A DNA stretch of 64,000 nt from M55B112 sp040880545 (GTDB lineage: Bacteria > Bacteroidota > Bacteroidia > Bacteroidales > GCA-2748055), in the NCBI GenBank assembly GCA_040880545.1, contig JBBDIE010000177.1, forward strand, positions 5,073 through 69,072. Reading direction: 5' to 3'. The position numbers and the translations under genes were made by a program. Below are positions 34,188-42,453 of this stretch, one piece after another (within the stretch, counting starts at the first letter, position 1; every line of letters starts with the position of its first letter). A model generated the notes under the pieces. That model was not told the DNA's origin. It did not search any database and saw only the letters and a list, made by a program, of their open reading frames with translations.

Positions 34188-35051
34188 TCAATTCCGTGCT
34201 GCCTTTAACGTATTAAGCAACAGCGAAACCCGTGTCATAGGCCCTACACCACCAGGTACCGGAGTGATATAAGCACATTTTGGTGCAACATTTTCATAAT
34301 CCACATCACCCTTCAGCCTGAAACCGCTTTTTGTTTCGGATGATTCTACCCGCGTGGTTCCTACGTCGATCACCACAGCGCCTTCTTTCACCATATCTTC
34401 CTTGATAAACCCGGGAGCACCCAGTGCAGCGATCAGAATATCCGCATTCCGGCACACTGCCGGGAGCTCCTTTGTCCGGCTGTGGGCAACAGTCACCGTA
34501 GCATTGATCGCTTTCTGCGACATCAATACACTCAACGGCCTGCCAACTATATTACTCCGGCCAACAATTACACAGTTTTTACCCGATGTTTCTATGTTGT
34601 ATCGTTTAAGCAATTCAACTATTCCATAGGGTGTTGCACTGACGAATGCAGGAAGTCCGATAACCGTTTTACCCACATTTACTGGATGAAATCCATCCAC
34701 ATCCTTCGATGGATCTATCGCTTCAATGATTTTCTGCTCAGAGATATGTTCCGGCAGGGGCAGTTGCACGATGAATCCATCCAGCTCCGTATCGGCATTC
34801 AACATTACAATACGATTTAGCAGCTCCTCTTCTGTTACATCGTCCTCATATCTTACCAGGCTGGAGGTAAATCCAACTTCCTCGCAATCCTTGATCTTAA
34901 ATGCCACATAGGTCTCACTTCCACCATCATGCCCGACCAGTACCGCTGCCAGGTGCGGGGCCCTGTTGCCTTGTTTAACCAATTCTTTAACTTCCCTGGC
35001 AATTTCTTCCTTGATCGTTTTTGCTGTGGCTTTTCCGTCAATTATCTGCAT
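34188..35051 (-). CDS. folD: Bifunctional methylenetetrahydrofolate dehydrogenase / cyclohydrolase
   Basis: FolD interconverts 5,10-methylene-THF and 10-formyl-THF in one-carbon metabolism. The 287-residue protein has the family motifs: TYVAFKIKDCEEVG (catalytic Lys near residue 56), DGFIVQLPLPEH near 95, and PCTPYGI-like SATPYGIVELL near 138 with Ala replacing the usual Cys. The Rossmann block VIVGRSNIVGRPL lies near 160 and the C-terminal TPVPGGVGPMTRV near 262. It is 17 bp downstream of ffh on the same strand, so the two are probably co-transcribed. Confidence 0.96.
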   Translation of the reverse strand: MQIIDGKATAKTIKEEIAREVKELVKQGNRAPHLAAVLVGHDGGSETYVAFKIKDCEEVGFTSSLVRYEDDVTEEELLNRIVMLNADTELDGFIVQLPLPEHISEQKIIEAIDPSKDVDGFHPVNVGKTVIGLPAFVSATPYGIVELLKRYNIETSGKNCVIVGRSNIVGRPLSVLMSQKAINATVTVAHSRTKELPAVCRNADILIAALGAPGFIKEDMVKEGAVVIDVGTTRVESSETKSGFRLKGDVDYENVAPKCAYITPVPGGVGPMTRVSLLLNTLKAARN

Positions 35052-35068
35052 GTTGAATTGTATTGATT

Positions 35069-36406
35069 TTATCCTTTTCTTGACATGTTGGAGAGTGCCT
35101 GGCTCATGCCCCTGCCTTTACCTGAACTCATCATGCGCATCATCTTGCGTGTTTCACTGAACTGCTTTACCAGCCTGTTAATTTCAGAGACTGTGGTTCC
35201 GCTTCCATCGGCTATTCTTGCACGTCTGCTTCCATTGAGCATTTTTGGATCCGTACGCTCCTCAGGCGTCATGGAGTTAATGATTGCTTCAATCCCCTTG
35301 AATGCATCATCATCAATATCGAGATTTTTAATGGCTTTCCCCATTCCAGGCACCATCGACATCAGGTCCTTCACATTACCCATCTTTTTGATCTGTTGAA
35401 TTTGCGCCATGAAATCATTCAGATCAAATGTATTTTTCGCCAGCTTCTTCTGCATTTTCCTGGCCTCATCCACATCATACTGTTCCTGCGCTTTCTCAAC
35501 CAGGGAAACAATATCACCCATACCCAGTATCCTGTCGGCCATTCTTGACGGATGAAACAGATCCAGTGCATCCATTTTCTCTCCGGTTCCGATGAATTTA
35601 ATGGGCTTATTGACTACCGATTTTATGGAAAGTGCTGCACCTCCTCGTGTGTCACCATCGAGCTTTGTGAGTACCACACCATTGAAATCCAGCCGGTTAT
35701 TAAATTCGAGGGCAGTATTAACTGCATCCTGACCGGTCATGGAGTCAACCACAAACAGTATCTCATGGGGATTTACGGCATCTTTGATTGCCTTTATCTC
35801 CTTCATCATCTCCTCGTCAATAGCCAATCGTCCGGCTGTATCGATGATCACTGAACTGATGCCCGCTTCCCTCGCTGCTTTGATGGCTGCCTTGGCAATC
35901 TTCACCGGGTTTTTATTCTCCACTTCACTGAATACTTCAACACCGGTCTGTTCTCCAAGAACTTTCAATTGCTCAATCGCTGCAGGCCTGTAAACGTCAC
36001 ATGCAACCAGCATCGGATTTAGCCCTTTCTTAGTTTTCAGGTAATTGGCCAGTTTGGCAGAAAATGTAGTTTTACCCGAACCCTGTAAACCTGCTATCAG
36101 GATCACATTGGGCTTCCCCTGGGTTTCGATTGAGGCACTTTCGGTCCCCATTAATTCAGCCAGCCTGTCATGGACAATCTTAACCATCATCTGGTTCGGC
36201 TTGATCGAAGTAAGTATCTTCTGGCCAAGTGCCTGCTCTTTCACCTCATCGGTAAATTGTTTGGCAATCTTAAAATTCACATCTGCATCAAGCAAAGCTC
36301 TTCGTACATCCTTGAGCGTCTCTGCAACATTGACTTCCGTGATTCTACCTTCTCCCTTTAACAGCTTAAAGGACTGTTCTAATCTATCTGATAAACTTTC
36401 AAACAT
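35069..36406 (-). CDS. ffh: Signal recognition particle GTPase Ffh
   Basis: Ffh binds 4.5S RNA and signal sequences and targets membrane proteins to FtsY and SecYEG. The 445-residue protein has the N and G domains, with GLQGSGKTT near residue 107, DTAGRLAIDEEM near 190, and TKLDGDTRGGAAL near 246. The Met-rich M domain (about 300-445) has the RNA-binding block SRRARIADGSG and the C-terminal MMRMMSSGKGRGM stretch. The length is standard. It heads a two-gene unit with folD. Confidence 0.98.
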   Translation of the reverse strand: MFESLSDRLEQSFKLLKGEGRITEVNVAETLKDVRRALLDADVNFKIAKQFTDEVKEQALGQKILTSIKPNQMMVKIVHDRLAELMGTESASIETQGKPNVILIAGLQGSGKTTFSAKLANYLKTKKGLNPMLVACDVYRPAAIEQLKVLGEQTGVEVFSEVENKNPVKIAKAAIKAAREAGISSVIIDTAGRLAIDEEMMKEIKAIKDAVNPHEILFVVDSMTGQDAVNTALEFNNRLDFNGVVLTKLDGDTRGGAALSIKSVVNKPIKFIGTGEKMDALDLFHPSRMADRILGMGDIVSLVEKAQEQYDVDEARKMQKKLAKNTFDLNDFMAQIQQIKKMGNVKDLMSMVPGMGKAIKNLDIDDDAFKGIEAIINSMTPEERTDPKMLNGSRRARIADGSGTTVSEINRLVKQFSETRKMMRMMSSGKGRGMSQALSNMSRKG

Positions 36407-36426
36407 AGCTCCTCAATTTTCAGCCA

Positions 36427-36434
36427 CAAAAGTA
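36427..36434 (-). promoter_or_regulatory. Candidate -7 promoter element of ffh-folD
   Basis: On the minus strand this reads TACTTTTG, a full match to TAnnTTTG, 20 bp before the ffh ATG. No -33 TTTG is seen at 19 bp. Confidence 0.4.
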
Positions 36435-36582
36435 TAGAAAATTAACATAAGATTAAAACGGTATATCTGTCAGTTACCTGTACCATACGAAATATGTTGC
36501 CAATGAATATTTGTTATTTATTTATGGTACCAGAAAGACATCATGGACAAAGCACAATTGTACAACTTTTATATAATACCAT
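36435..36582. other. Intergenic region upstream of ffh
   Basis: This is part of a 372-bp gap (36407-36778). Apart from the ffh promoter candidate and a minus-strand terminator at 36583-36617, it holds only AT-rich sequence. The 160 bp between that terminator and the LVIVD gene would be 3' untranslated RNA. I see no gene. Confidence 0.35.
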
Positions 36583-36617
36583 AAAAAAGCGGCTTCATGG
36601 AATCCCCATGAAGCCGC
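36583..36617 (-). terminator. Rho-independent terminator of the LVIVD lipoprotein gene
   Basis: A perfect 12-bp stem (GCGGCTTCATGG at 36589-36600 with CCATGAAGCCGC at 36606-36617) and 5-nt loop are followed on the minus strand by U6 (complement of 36583-36588). It lies about 160 bp after the lipoprotein stop codon. Confidence 0.85.
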
Positions 36618-36778
36618 CTGATAGTTAGTAGTTAGTAAAGAGTCTGTCATTAAAGTAGCGTGTCTGGATCAGAATGTTCATTTGCAAAGCATAATGCAAA
36701 ACCGAGTGCAACGAGCTCACGAATACCGATGAAAATAAACTTTCATGAGTATATCGGACATGAAGGACAGACACTGGT

Positions 36779-38068
36779 CTAGTCCGAATCGGACACCGGT
36801 ATACTGCCTATCTGATGGATATCATTGATATCGCTGTAATCATAAATGTAGAATCCGCTGTCACCTATGGTAAAGAGGAAATTGTTTACCGGAATTACAT
36901 CTGTCGCTCTGATATCTGTAAACTCAGAAAGTTTGTTACTGGTAATCGTCATTGGGTCAGTGGCATCGTAAACCACCAATCCGTTGTCTCCCTGGCAAAT
37001 AAATAAAATGTTGTCTGCAATTCCGAGTCCATAGGGTTCATTCATTCCATAAGATGCTATTAATTGGGGATGGTACTTGTCGGAGACATTGATTACTTCC
37101 AGCAGATCAGCGGTACCTCCGCACATATTTCCTGAACGCAAGGTAACATATGCCAGATTACCGCTTACAACCACGGGGTCGCAACTGGTAATATGACTAT
37201 ACACCGACGTGGTAAACGGACTTTTGGGATCCTGGAGACTTAGAATATACAATCCGTTGGTTGCTCCCAGGTACATGTAACCTTCATAGATAAACATAGT
37301 TTCAAGTCCCCAGCCCACATACTTTTCATAGATCAATTCCGGTGATTCGGTATCACTGATATCCAACACTTTCAGTTGATATGTTTCCTGAAGCATGTAG
37401 AGGTAATTATCATATGTAAGAAAACGGGCCATGGAACCGCCAATTCCATAGGCAGATCCGCCTGCACCTCCACCAACAGAAGATCCCATGTTGCTACGAA
37501 ATGAATCTGAACTATATTCCCAAAAAATGGGCCAGGGGTAAGGATTTTTCTGAATCTCCTGTGTGTGTTCCTTTACCTCCCAACCGGTTACAACACCTTC
37601 ATCTTCATCTATAATGGCCAGGGGATAATCAGAATCATAAGGGGGGAGGGTATATGCCAAAACATCTTCTATCCGCTTAACCTCTTTTGCTGCACCAGGA
37701 TCTGAAATATCGATCATCACAAGGTCCGTATAACTGTCAAGATACAGTATACTGTCCTTGATTGCCATATCGATGTTACCCGGTACCGGAATGAAACCAA
37801 TGGATTCAGGAGAGGATGGGTCGGTAATGTCGATCACATGTACCCCCTCCATGAACTCATTGATAAAAATGTAATTGTCCTTAAAAAATATTTTTCCCGG
37901 TTTGGTTATGGCAGCCGGTTCCTCCACACCGATCGATTTTCTAAGTTCATCATAGGAGAGGTATACAGGAACATTCGCGGTGAATGTTTGAAAAGTCCTA
38001 TCCTCACATGATGAGACTGTTAATAGGATCAGGGCCATGAGGACGGGGATGAATATTTTCGTTTTCAT
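36779..38068 (-). CDS. LVIVD-repeat surface lipoprotein (beta-propeller-like)
   Basis: The 429-residue protein has a lipoprotein signal (LILLTVSSC, Cys near residue 21). It has repeated blocks such as VHVIDITDPSSPESIGF, LVMIDISDPGAA, LKVLDISDTESPELIY and LYILSLQDPKSPF, which are LVIVD repeats expected to form a beta-propeller. Such lipoproteins are common in Bacteroidota and Deinococcota, and their ligands are unknown. It is divergent from an outer-membrane beta-barrel gene with a small hairpin between them, and has its own terminator. Confidence 0.8.
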   Translation of the reverse strand: MKTKIFIPVLMALILLTVSSCEDRTFQTFTANVPVYLSYDELRKSIGVEEPAAITKPGKIFFKDNYIFINEFMEGVHVIDITDPSSPESIGFIPVPGNIDMAIKDSILYLDSYTDLVMIDISDPGAAKEVKRIEDVLAYTLPPYDSDYPLAIIDEDEGVVTGWEVKEHTQEIQKNPYPWPIFWEYSSDSFRSNMGSSVGGGAGGSAYGIGGSMARFLTYDNYLYMLQETYQLKVLDISDTESPELIYEKYVGWGLETMFIYEGYMYLGATNGLYILSLQDPKSPFTTSVYSHITSCDPVVVSGNLAYVTLRSGNMCGGTADLLEVINVSDKYHPQLIASYGMNEPYGLGIADNILFICQGDNGLVVYDATDPMTITSNKLSEFTDIRATDVIPVNNFLFTIGDSGFYIYDYSDINDIHQIGSIPVSDSD

Positions 38069-38109
38069 TTGTTGAATATTTCTAATAAAGATGCAGTATC
38101 CGGTTTGCA

Positions 38110-38129
38110 GGTTGCGTTCATACGCAACC
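38110..38129. repeat. 8-bp hairpin in the divergent promoter region
   Basis: GGTTGCGT (38110-38117) and ACGCAACC (38122-38129) form a perfect inverted repeat with a 4-nt spacer, located between two divergent genes. It could be an operator for a dimeric regulator or a 5' hairpin of the lipoprotein mRNA. Confidence 0.45.
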
Positions 38130-38186
38130 CAATGAATATTATTTCCATCTTAGGGTAAATTCACTTAACCTGATAACCTGAAAATT

Positions 38187-38921
38187 ATGTTTAAAAGAGT
38201 ATTTCTGACATGCATAGTCGCCCTGGTAACAGCCACAATTATCAATGCGCAAAAAACCGACCAGGTGGTTTTAAAAAACGGATCCATTGTTCGGGGTAAT
38301 ATTGTTAAAATAGTTCCCGACGGCAATGTCACAATAGATGACCATGCTGGCAATACATGGGTTTTTCCCATGACCGACGTGGATAATATTACAGAAACCG
38401 ATGAACCGGCCAACTATGGTGCATTAACTATTCCGGGCGAATGGGTAAACATGAGTACCATTGGATTTTTGATCGGGTCACAAAACAGTGACTATATTGC
38501 ACCATTCAGCATGCAGACATCGTTTGGATACATGGCCGGCAACGGAGTCTATACCGGAGTTCTCCTGGGTATGGAATTTCTTAATATAAACTATATCCCA
38601 GTAATGGCCGACTTCCAGTATGCACTGGGACAAGGCGATGTGGTTCCTTTTCTGCTTGCGCGGGGAGGATATACCATTCCCACAAAATTCAACAAGGAAT
38701 ATTACAATACTAATATTGCTTACACAGGCGGATTTACTGGAGCCATTGGAATGGGACTGAAGATCACAAGCAGGGAGAATTTCGCCTGGGATGTGAGTGT
38801 TCTATACCGGTATATGCAAATTAATTATAGCGAAACATACGACTGGCAGCCTTACGAAAGAATAATGAAAGACATATATAACAGGATTGAATTCCGGTTA
38901 GGTTTTTACCTGGGCATGTGA
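38187..38921 (+). CDS. Exported beta-barrel-like outer-membrane protein
   Basis: The 244-residue protein starts with a signal peptide (about residues 1-21, ending INAQ). A short N-terminal domain (QVVLKNGSIVRGNIVKIVPDGNVTID) resembles the small beta-rich domain often found before such barrels. The rest alternates aromatic and glycine residues and ends in RIEFRLGFYLGM, compatible with an 8- to 10-stranded outer-membrane barrel. Function is unknown. It is divergent from the LVIVD lipoprotein, which may share its location. Confidence 0.65.
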   Translation: MFKRVFLTCIVALVTATIINAQKTDQVVLKNGSIVRGNIVKIVPDGNVTIDDHAGNTWVFPMTDVDNITETDEPANYGALTIPGEWVNMSTIGFLIGSQNSDYIAPFSMQTSFGYMAGNGVYTGVLLGMEFLNINYIPVMADFQYALGQGDVVPFLLARGGYTIPTKFNKEYYNTNIAYTGGFTGAIGMGLKITSRENFAWDVSVLYRYMQINYSETYDWQPYERIMKDIYNRIEFRLGFYLGM

Positions 38922-38953
38922 TAAAACCTGTTAATAACTACACTTCTCACTTT

Positions 38954-38984
38954 CTTGCATTTTCAACCAATCCTGCTAAATTTG
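38954..38984 (+). promoter_or_regulatory. Candidate promoter upstream of the TPR gene
   Basis: CTTG (38954-38957, one mismatch to TTTG) is followed after exactly 19 bp by TAAATTTG (38977-38984), a full -7 match. The start would be near 38991, giving a leader of about 130 nt before the TPR gene. A second full -7 match, TATCTTTG at 39093-39100, lies closer to the gene. Confidence 0.45.
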
Positions 38985-39092
38985 TATAGATGGTTGATAA
39001 ATAGTATTAAAGATTTTTCTTATTTGTATTCCGTAACGGAAGCCGAAAAAGGAATAAAAACGCTTTCCAACCATATATTCATAGCTTTATTT

Positions 39093-39100
39093 TATCTTTG
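39093..39100 (+). promoter_or_regulatory. Second candidate -7 element of the TPR gene
   Basis: TATCTTTG fits TAnnTTTG and would begin transcription near 39107, about 16 nt before the ATG. No TTTG lies at the -33 distance. Confidence 0.35.
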
Positions 39101-39122
39101 CAGATTCTAATGGTATTGATTG

Positions 39123-40532
39123 ATGAGTGAGAAAAATGAGCCGATTTTTGAGAATGAAGAGTTTCTGATTTTACTTCAGAAATATGAGAAGATGAGGAGC
39201 AGTGAGCATTCCACATTTTTTGATGTGGAGGAGTTCGAACAGATCATAGACTATTACCTTGATGAATTTCTGTATGACCAGGCTGCTGAAGCGGCCAGGC
39301 TGGGTTCTGTCCAGCATCCGGCATCTGTGGAGATCAAATACAAGGTGGTCCATGTTTACCTGGAACAGGGGATGGGAAAACAGGCCCTTGAAATGCTTGA
39401 ATACATTCCCACCTGGGAACATTCTAATTCTGAATTTTATTACCTGAAAGGAACAGCACAATGTCTTTCGGGAAAAATTCATGATGCTGAGAGAAGTTTC
39501 GACAAAGGACTTTCCATTTCCACTGAGGATAATTTTGAAGCTTTACTGAATATTGCTATTGCATTTGAAAATGCCAGACAATACAGGCATGCCATCAAGT
39601 ATTTGGAAATGGCACATGAAATCAGTCCGGAATATCTGTCTGTTATTTATGATCTGGGGTACTTCAATGAACGCATCGACAAATACAAGAAGAGTGTGGA
39701 GTATTACCAGGAATACCTTGACCAGGATCCCTTTTCGGAGAATGTATGGTATAATCTGGGTGTGGCCTATTTTCAGTTGGAACTGCCATACAAAGCATTA
39801 GAGGCATACGAATACTCACTGGCCCTTAACCCGGATTACGCTTCGGCCTATTTTAATAAGGCAAATACCTATAGTGGTCTTGGATTATATGAAAAAGCGA
39901 TCGAAACGATATCAGAATTCCTGGAAATTGAACCAGATAATGAACATGCCTTAATTTTCCTGGGTGACACCTATGAGCAGACCAATCAGTACAGTAAAGC
40001 ATTGACTATCTATAAAAAAGTTATTGAGTTGGACAATACAGACAGTGAAGGCTGGTTTGGAGCCGGAATGGTGCATTACCAGCTGAATAATTATGATGAA
40101 GCAACTATTTACCTGCTCAAAGCCCTTGAATTTGATAACCAGAATACTGATTACTGGATCAACCTGGGATATGTGTATGAAGAGTCGGACCGCAAGGAAG
40201 AGGCAGTGAAGTGCTTCCGGCAGGTGGTGAAGATCGATAAAACGGATCACGAGGGTTGGCTCTTACTAAGCGGTGTACTGCTAAACCTCGACGCACTTGA
40301 TGATGCCTTGATCGTTCTCAGACTGGCAATTACAGAATTTCCTGAAAACGAAATGCTGGCTATCAAAATGGCAGAGTGTCAATATAAACTGGATAATTTC
40401 CGTCCCGGGTTGAAATTCCTTGCTCAGGCACTTGCGGTGGATGCTGACCTGCTTCCGGATTTTCTGGAAAAAATGGGGAAAAAGGTACTTGACAAACCAA
40501 CGCTGGACCTCATTCGTAAATACAAAGTATAG
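39123..40532 (+). CDS. Tetratricopeptide repeat protein
   Basis: The 469-residue cytosolic protein consists almost wholly of TPR units of about 34 residues from near residue 60 to 440; clear examples are SENVWYNLGVAYFQLELPYK and NTDYWINLGYVYEESDRKEE. TPR arrays bind partner proteins. There is no signal peptide and no enzymatic domain. I chose the ATG at 39123; an in-frame TTG sits one codon earlier. The 3' flank carries a MITE-like element. Homologues are widespread in Bacteroidota without a known role. Confidence 0.85.
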   Translation: MSEKNEPIFENEEFLILLQKYEKMRSSEHSTFFDVEEFEQIIDYYLDEFLYDQAAEAARLGSVQHPASVEIKYKVVHVYLEQGMGKQALEMLEYIPTWEHSNSEFYYLKGTAQCLSGKIHDAERSFDKGLSISTEDNFEALLNIAIAFENARQYRHAIKYLEMAHEISPEYLSVIYDLGYFNERIDKYKKSVEYYQEYLDQDPFSENVWYNLGVAYFQLELPYKALEAYEYSLALNPDYASAYFNKANTYSGLGLYEKAIETISEFLEIEPDNEHALIFLGDTYEQTNQYSKALTIYKKVIELDNTDSEGWFGAGMVHYQLNNYDEATIYLLKALEFDNQNTDYWINLGYVYEESDRKEEAVKCFRQVVKIDKTDHEGWLLLSGVLLNLDALDDALIVLRLAITEFPENEMLAIKMAECQYKLDNFRPGLKFLAQALAVDADLLPDFLEKMGKKVLDKPTLDLIRKYKV

Positions 40533-40623
40533 AATTGCTTCACATCCCAGGTATATGGCAACATACCACAGGATTTAGTCTGAATCTCGGGAAGAAAACT
40601 CCTAATACATATTCTTGCATGCA

Positions 40624-40697
40624 CTAGGTAGGTCTGCTGAAAAAGTCTATCATACTGATAATAAATATATTTCATGTTTTTCAGCAGACCCTAGGTA
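40624..40697. mobile_element. 60-bp MITE-like element with 14-bp inverted ends and 7-bp flanking direct repeat
   Basis: The element (40631-40690) begins GGTCTGCTGAAAAA and ends with its exact complement TTTTTCAGCAGACC. It is bounded on both sides by CTAGGTA (40624-40630 and 40691-40697), as expected for a target-site duplication. It has no coding capacity. The right-hand copy of the repeat contains the cobA stop codon (complement of CTA). The ends resemble those of some IS families, but I cannot name one with confidence. The folded hairpin may also act as a terminator. Confidence 0.7.
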
Positions 40698-41866
40698 AGA
40701 AGGTTTGCCTTATCGCTGATTACCCGGTGGGGTAAATGAATCCCCTGCCATTGATGGATGAACTGATATATTTCATCACGGTTAATTACTTCACTTACAA
40801 TAATCAGTGCAGGGGTTAATATTTCCTGCCTGGTGCAGAAACAGGAAAGCGTACCGTTTTTTACAACCTGGCCGGGAAGTGAAACATTGCTGACAACAAC
40901 AACTGGTGTCTCAGGATCTTTCCCCGAACTGATCAGGATAGCGCATAGTTTATCCAGGTTGTGCGCACCCATATAGATCACCAGGGTGTCGGCCTCCGGA
41001 ATCTTGACATTCTCGGTATTGTGCCCTGAAATAAAAGCAACCGAAGACGATATCGCCCGCATGGTCAGGGGTATCCCTGTGGCAGCAGAAACCGCAGATG
41101 CAGTAGTAACCCCGGGAATTACTTCCACCCGTACAAACCGCTCCCGTAAATAGCGTATTTCTTCACCCAATCTGCCAAATATTGATGGATCTCCCCCCTT
41201 TAATCTTACTGTATTTTTACCTTCGGTTACTGCATTGTACAACAGCTGGTTTATCTCTTCCTGCGATTTGGTGTGGTTGTCCTTACGCTTTCCGACACGT
41301 ACTTTCCTGCAGGAAAAATTATCCAGATAACTGCTGTCCAGCAAATCATCGTAAAAAATAATATCAGCATCCTGCAGCGCCCGCTCTCCTTTAATGGTCA
41401 GATATTCCGGATCTCCCGGCCCAAATCCCACAACAACCAGTTTTCCATAATTTTTCCGAATATCAAGATAACTGAGATCATGGTAAAGTATGCGGTCTCC
41501 GGTTCTGCCAATCACAACCACTTTATCATCCAGCGGATTTATTGCGATTTTTTCCACTTCGAATTGTTTGGTATGTTCCAGTTCCGCCAGGATAAAAACA
41601 GTTAAACCCTCCGGTATCGGACAGGGGAGAGCATTGGCAGACAATACTGCAATATCGCCCTCTTTTTTTAATACCGCGTTGATGCTGTTCCTGACATCCG
41701 GCAACTGCTCCCTCGATTCATTCAACGCAACATTCCCGTTCAAATTCCTCATATTACCCGCTAATAACACCCTGAAATCAATATGGGAAAGATGACGTAT
41801 AATTTCTGTTGTCAATTTTTTCGACAGTCTGCTATCCTCCGAAATAATAATTAATTTATCTGACAT
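40691..41866 (-). CDS. cobA: Uroporphyrinogen-III C-methyltransferase with degenerate HemC-like N-terminal domain
   Basis: The C-terminal part (about residues 140-391) is SUMT, which methylates uroporphyrinogen III twice to precorrin-2. VVGFGPGDPEYLTIKGERAL near 147, the VRLKGGDPSIFGR block near 225, and PGVTTASAVSAATGIPLT near 258 are its hallmarks. The first 135 residues contain GDIAVLSANALPCPIPEGLTV, which resembles the DIAVHSLKDLPT-LPEGL region of porphobilinogen deaminase domain 1, but the catalytic Cys domain is absent. It may be a relic or an interaction module. As last gene of the cysJI-sirohaem operon it supplies the sulfite reductase cofactor. Confidence 0.85.
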   Translation of the reverse strand: MSDKLIIISEDSRLSKKLTTEIIRHLSHIDFRVLLAGNMRNLNGNVALNESREQLPDVRNSINAVLKKEGDIAVLSANALPCPIPEGLTVFILAELEHTKQFEVEKIAINPLDDKVVVIGRTGDRILYHDLSYLDIRKNYGKLVVVGFGPGDPEYLTIKGERALQDADIIFYDDLLDSSYLDNFSCRKVRVGKRKDNHTKSQEEINQLLYNAVTEGKNTVRLKGGDPSIFGRLGEEIRYLRERFVRVEVIPGVTTASAVSAATGIPLTMRAISSSVAFISGHNTENVKIPEADTLVIYMGAHNLDKLCAILISSGKDPETPVVVVSNVSLPGQVVKNGTLSCFCTRQEILTPALIIVSEVINRDEIYQFIHQWQGIHLPHRVISDKANLLT

Positions 41867-41927
41867 AACTTACTTATTAAAAATTAAACCTATTGCTGGG
41901 CAGGAAAACTTTTCTTCGTAATTATAA

Positions 41928-42377
41928 TCAGAGGCCTGCCGAACCATTATCTATCAGGTCTCTGATCCGGTTCCTCCACCTGATGGAACTGCGAACATCT
42001 TTCCCGTTGGAGCTTACTGCAACGGTCATGTTGCCCTGTTTGTATATAGCAGGAGAGATAAAGTCACAAAGACCCGGGTTGTCAACTACATTCACTAAGA
42101 TTCCTTTTTCATTGCAGTCATCTTTAATCTGTTGATTGGTTATTTTAATATTGGTACAGGCATATACCAGGAACGATCCGTCCAGATCGCTTTTTTCGTA
42201 TGCTTTGTATATTATGTGGTATGGGTATTCCTTCACAACATCATCGGCTTCAATGGTTACTATAATAATCTTATCTGTAAACCGTTTCAGGGAGGTGATT
42301 TTCTCCAGGGCTACTTTTCCTCCGCCGATAAGTAAAATTTGCTTATCTGTTATATCAATAGATACTGGTAAAAACAT
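41928..42377 (-). CDS. Precorrin-2 dehydrogenase / sirohydrochlorin ferrochelatase (Met8/CysG-N type)
   Basis: This enzyme oxidises precorrin-2 to sirohydrochlorin using NAD+ and, in bifunctional forms, inserts iron to make sirohaem. The N-terminal Rossmann motif ILLIGGGKVALEKITSL is clear, followed by the family blocks LVYACTNIKITNQQI and VNVVDNPGLCDFISPAIYKQGNMTVAVSSNG. At 149 residues it is shorter than Met8 (about 270) or the CysG N-part (about 200), so the helical C-terminal domain is trimmed. I chose ATG at 42377 over an upstream TTG (42398). It lies between cysI and cobA. Confidence 0.88.
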   Translation of the reverse strand: MFLPVSIDITDKQILLIGGGKVALEKITSLKRFTDKIIIVTIEADDVVKEYPYHIIYKAYEKSDLDGSFLVYACTNIKITNQQIKDDCNEKGILVNVVDNPGLCDFISPAIYKQGNMTVAVSSNGKDVRSSIRWRNRIRDLIDNGSAGL

Positions 42378-42453
42378 AAGGTTAAATTCAGATTTCAAAT
42401 ATTAATAAATGGTAATGAACCGTGCTGGCAAAACAATTCTTGTCTCTGTAATA

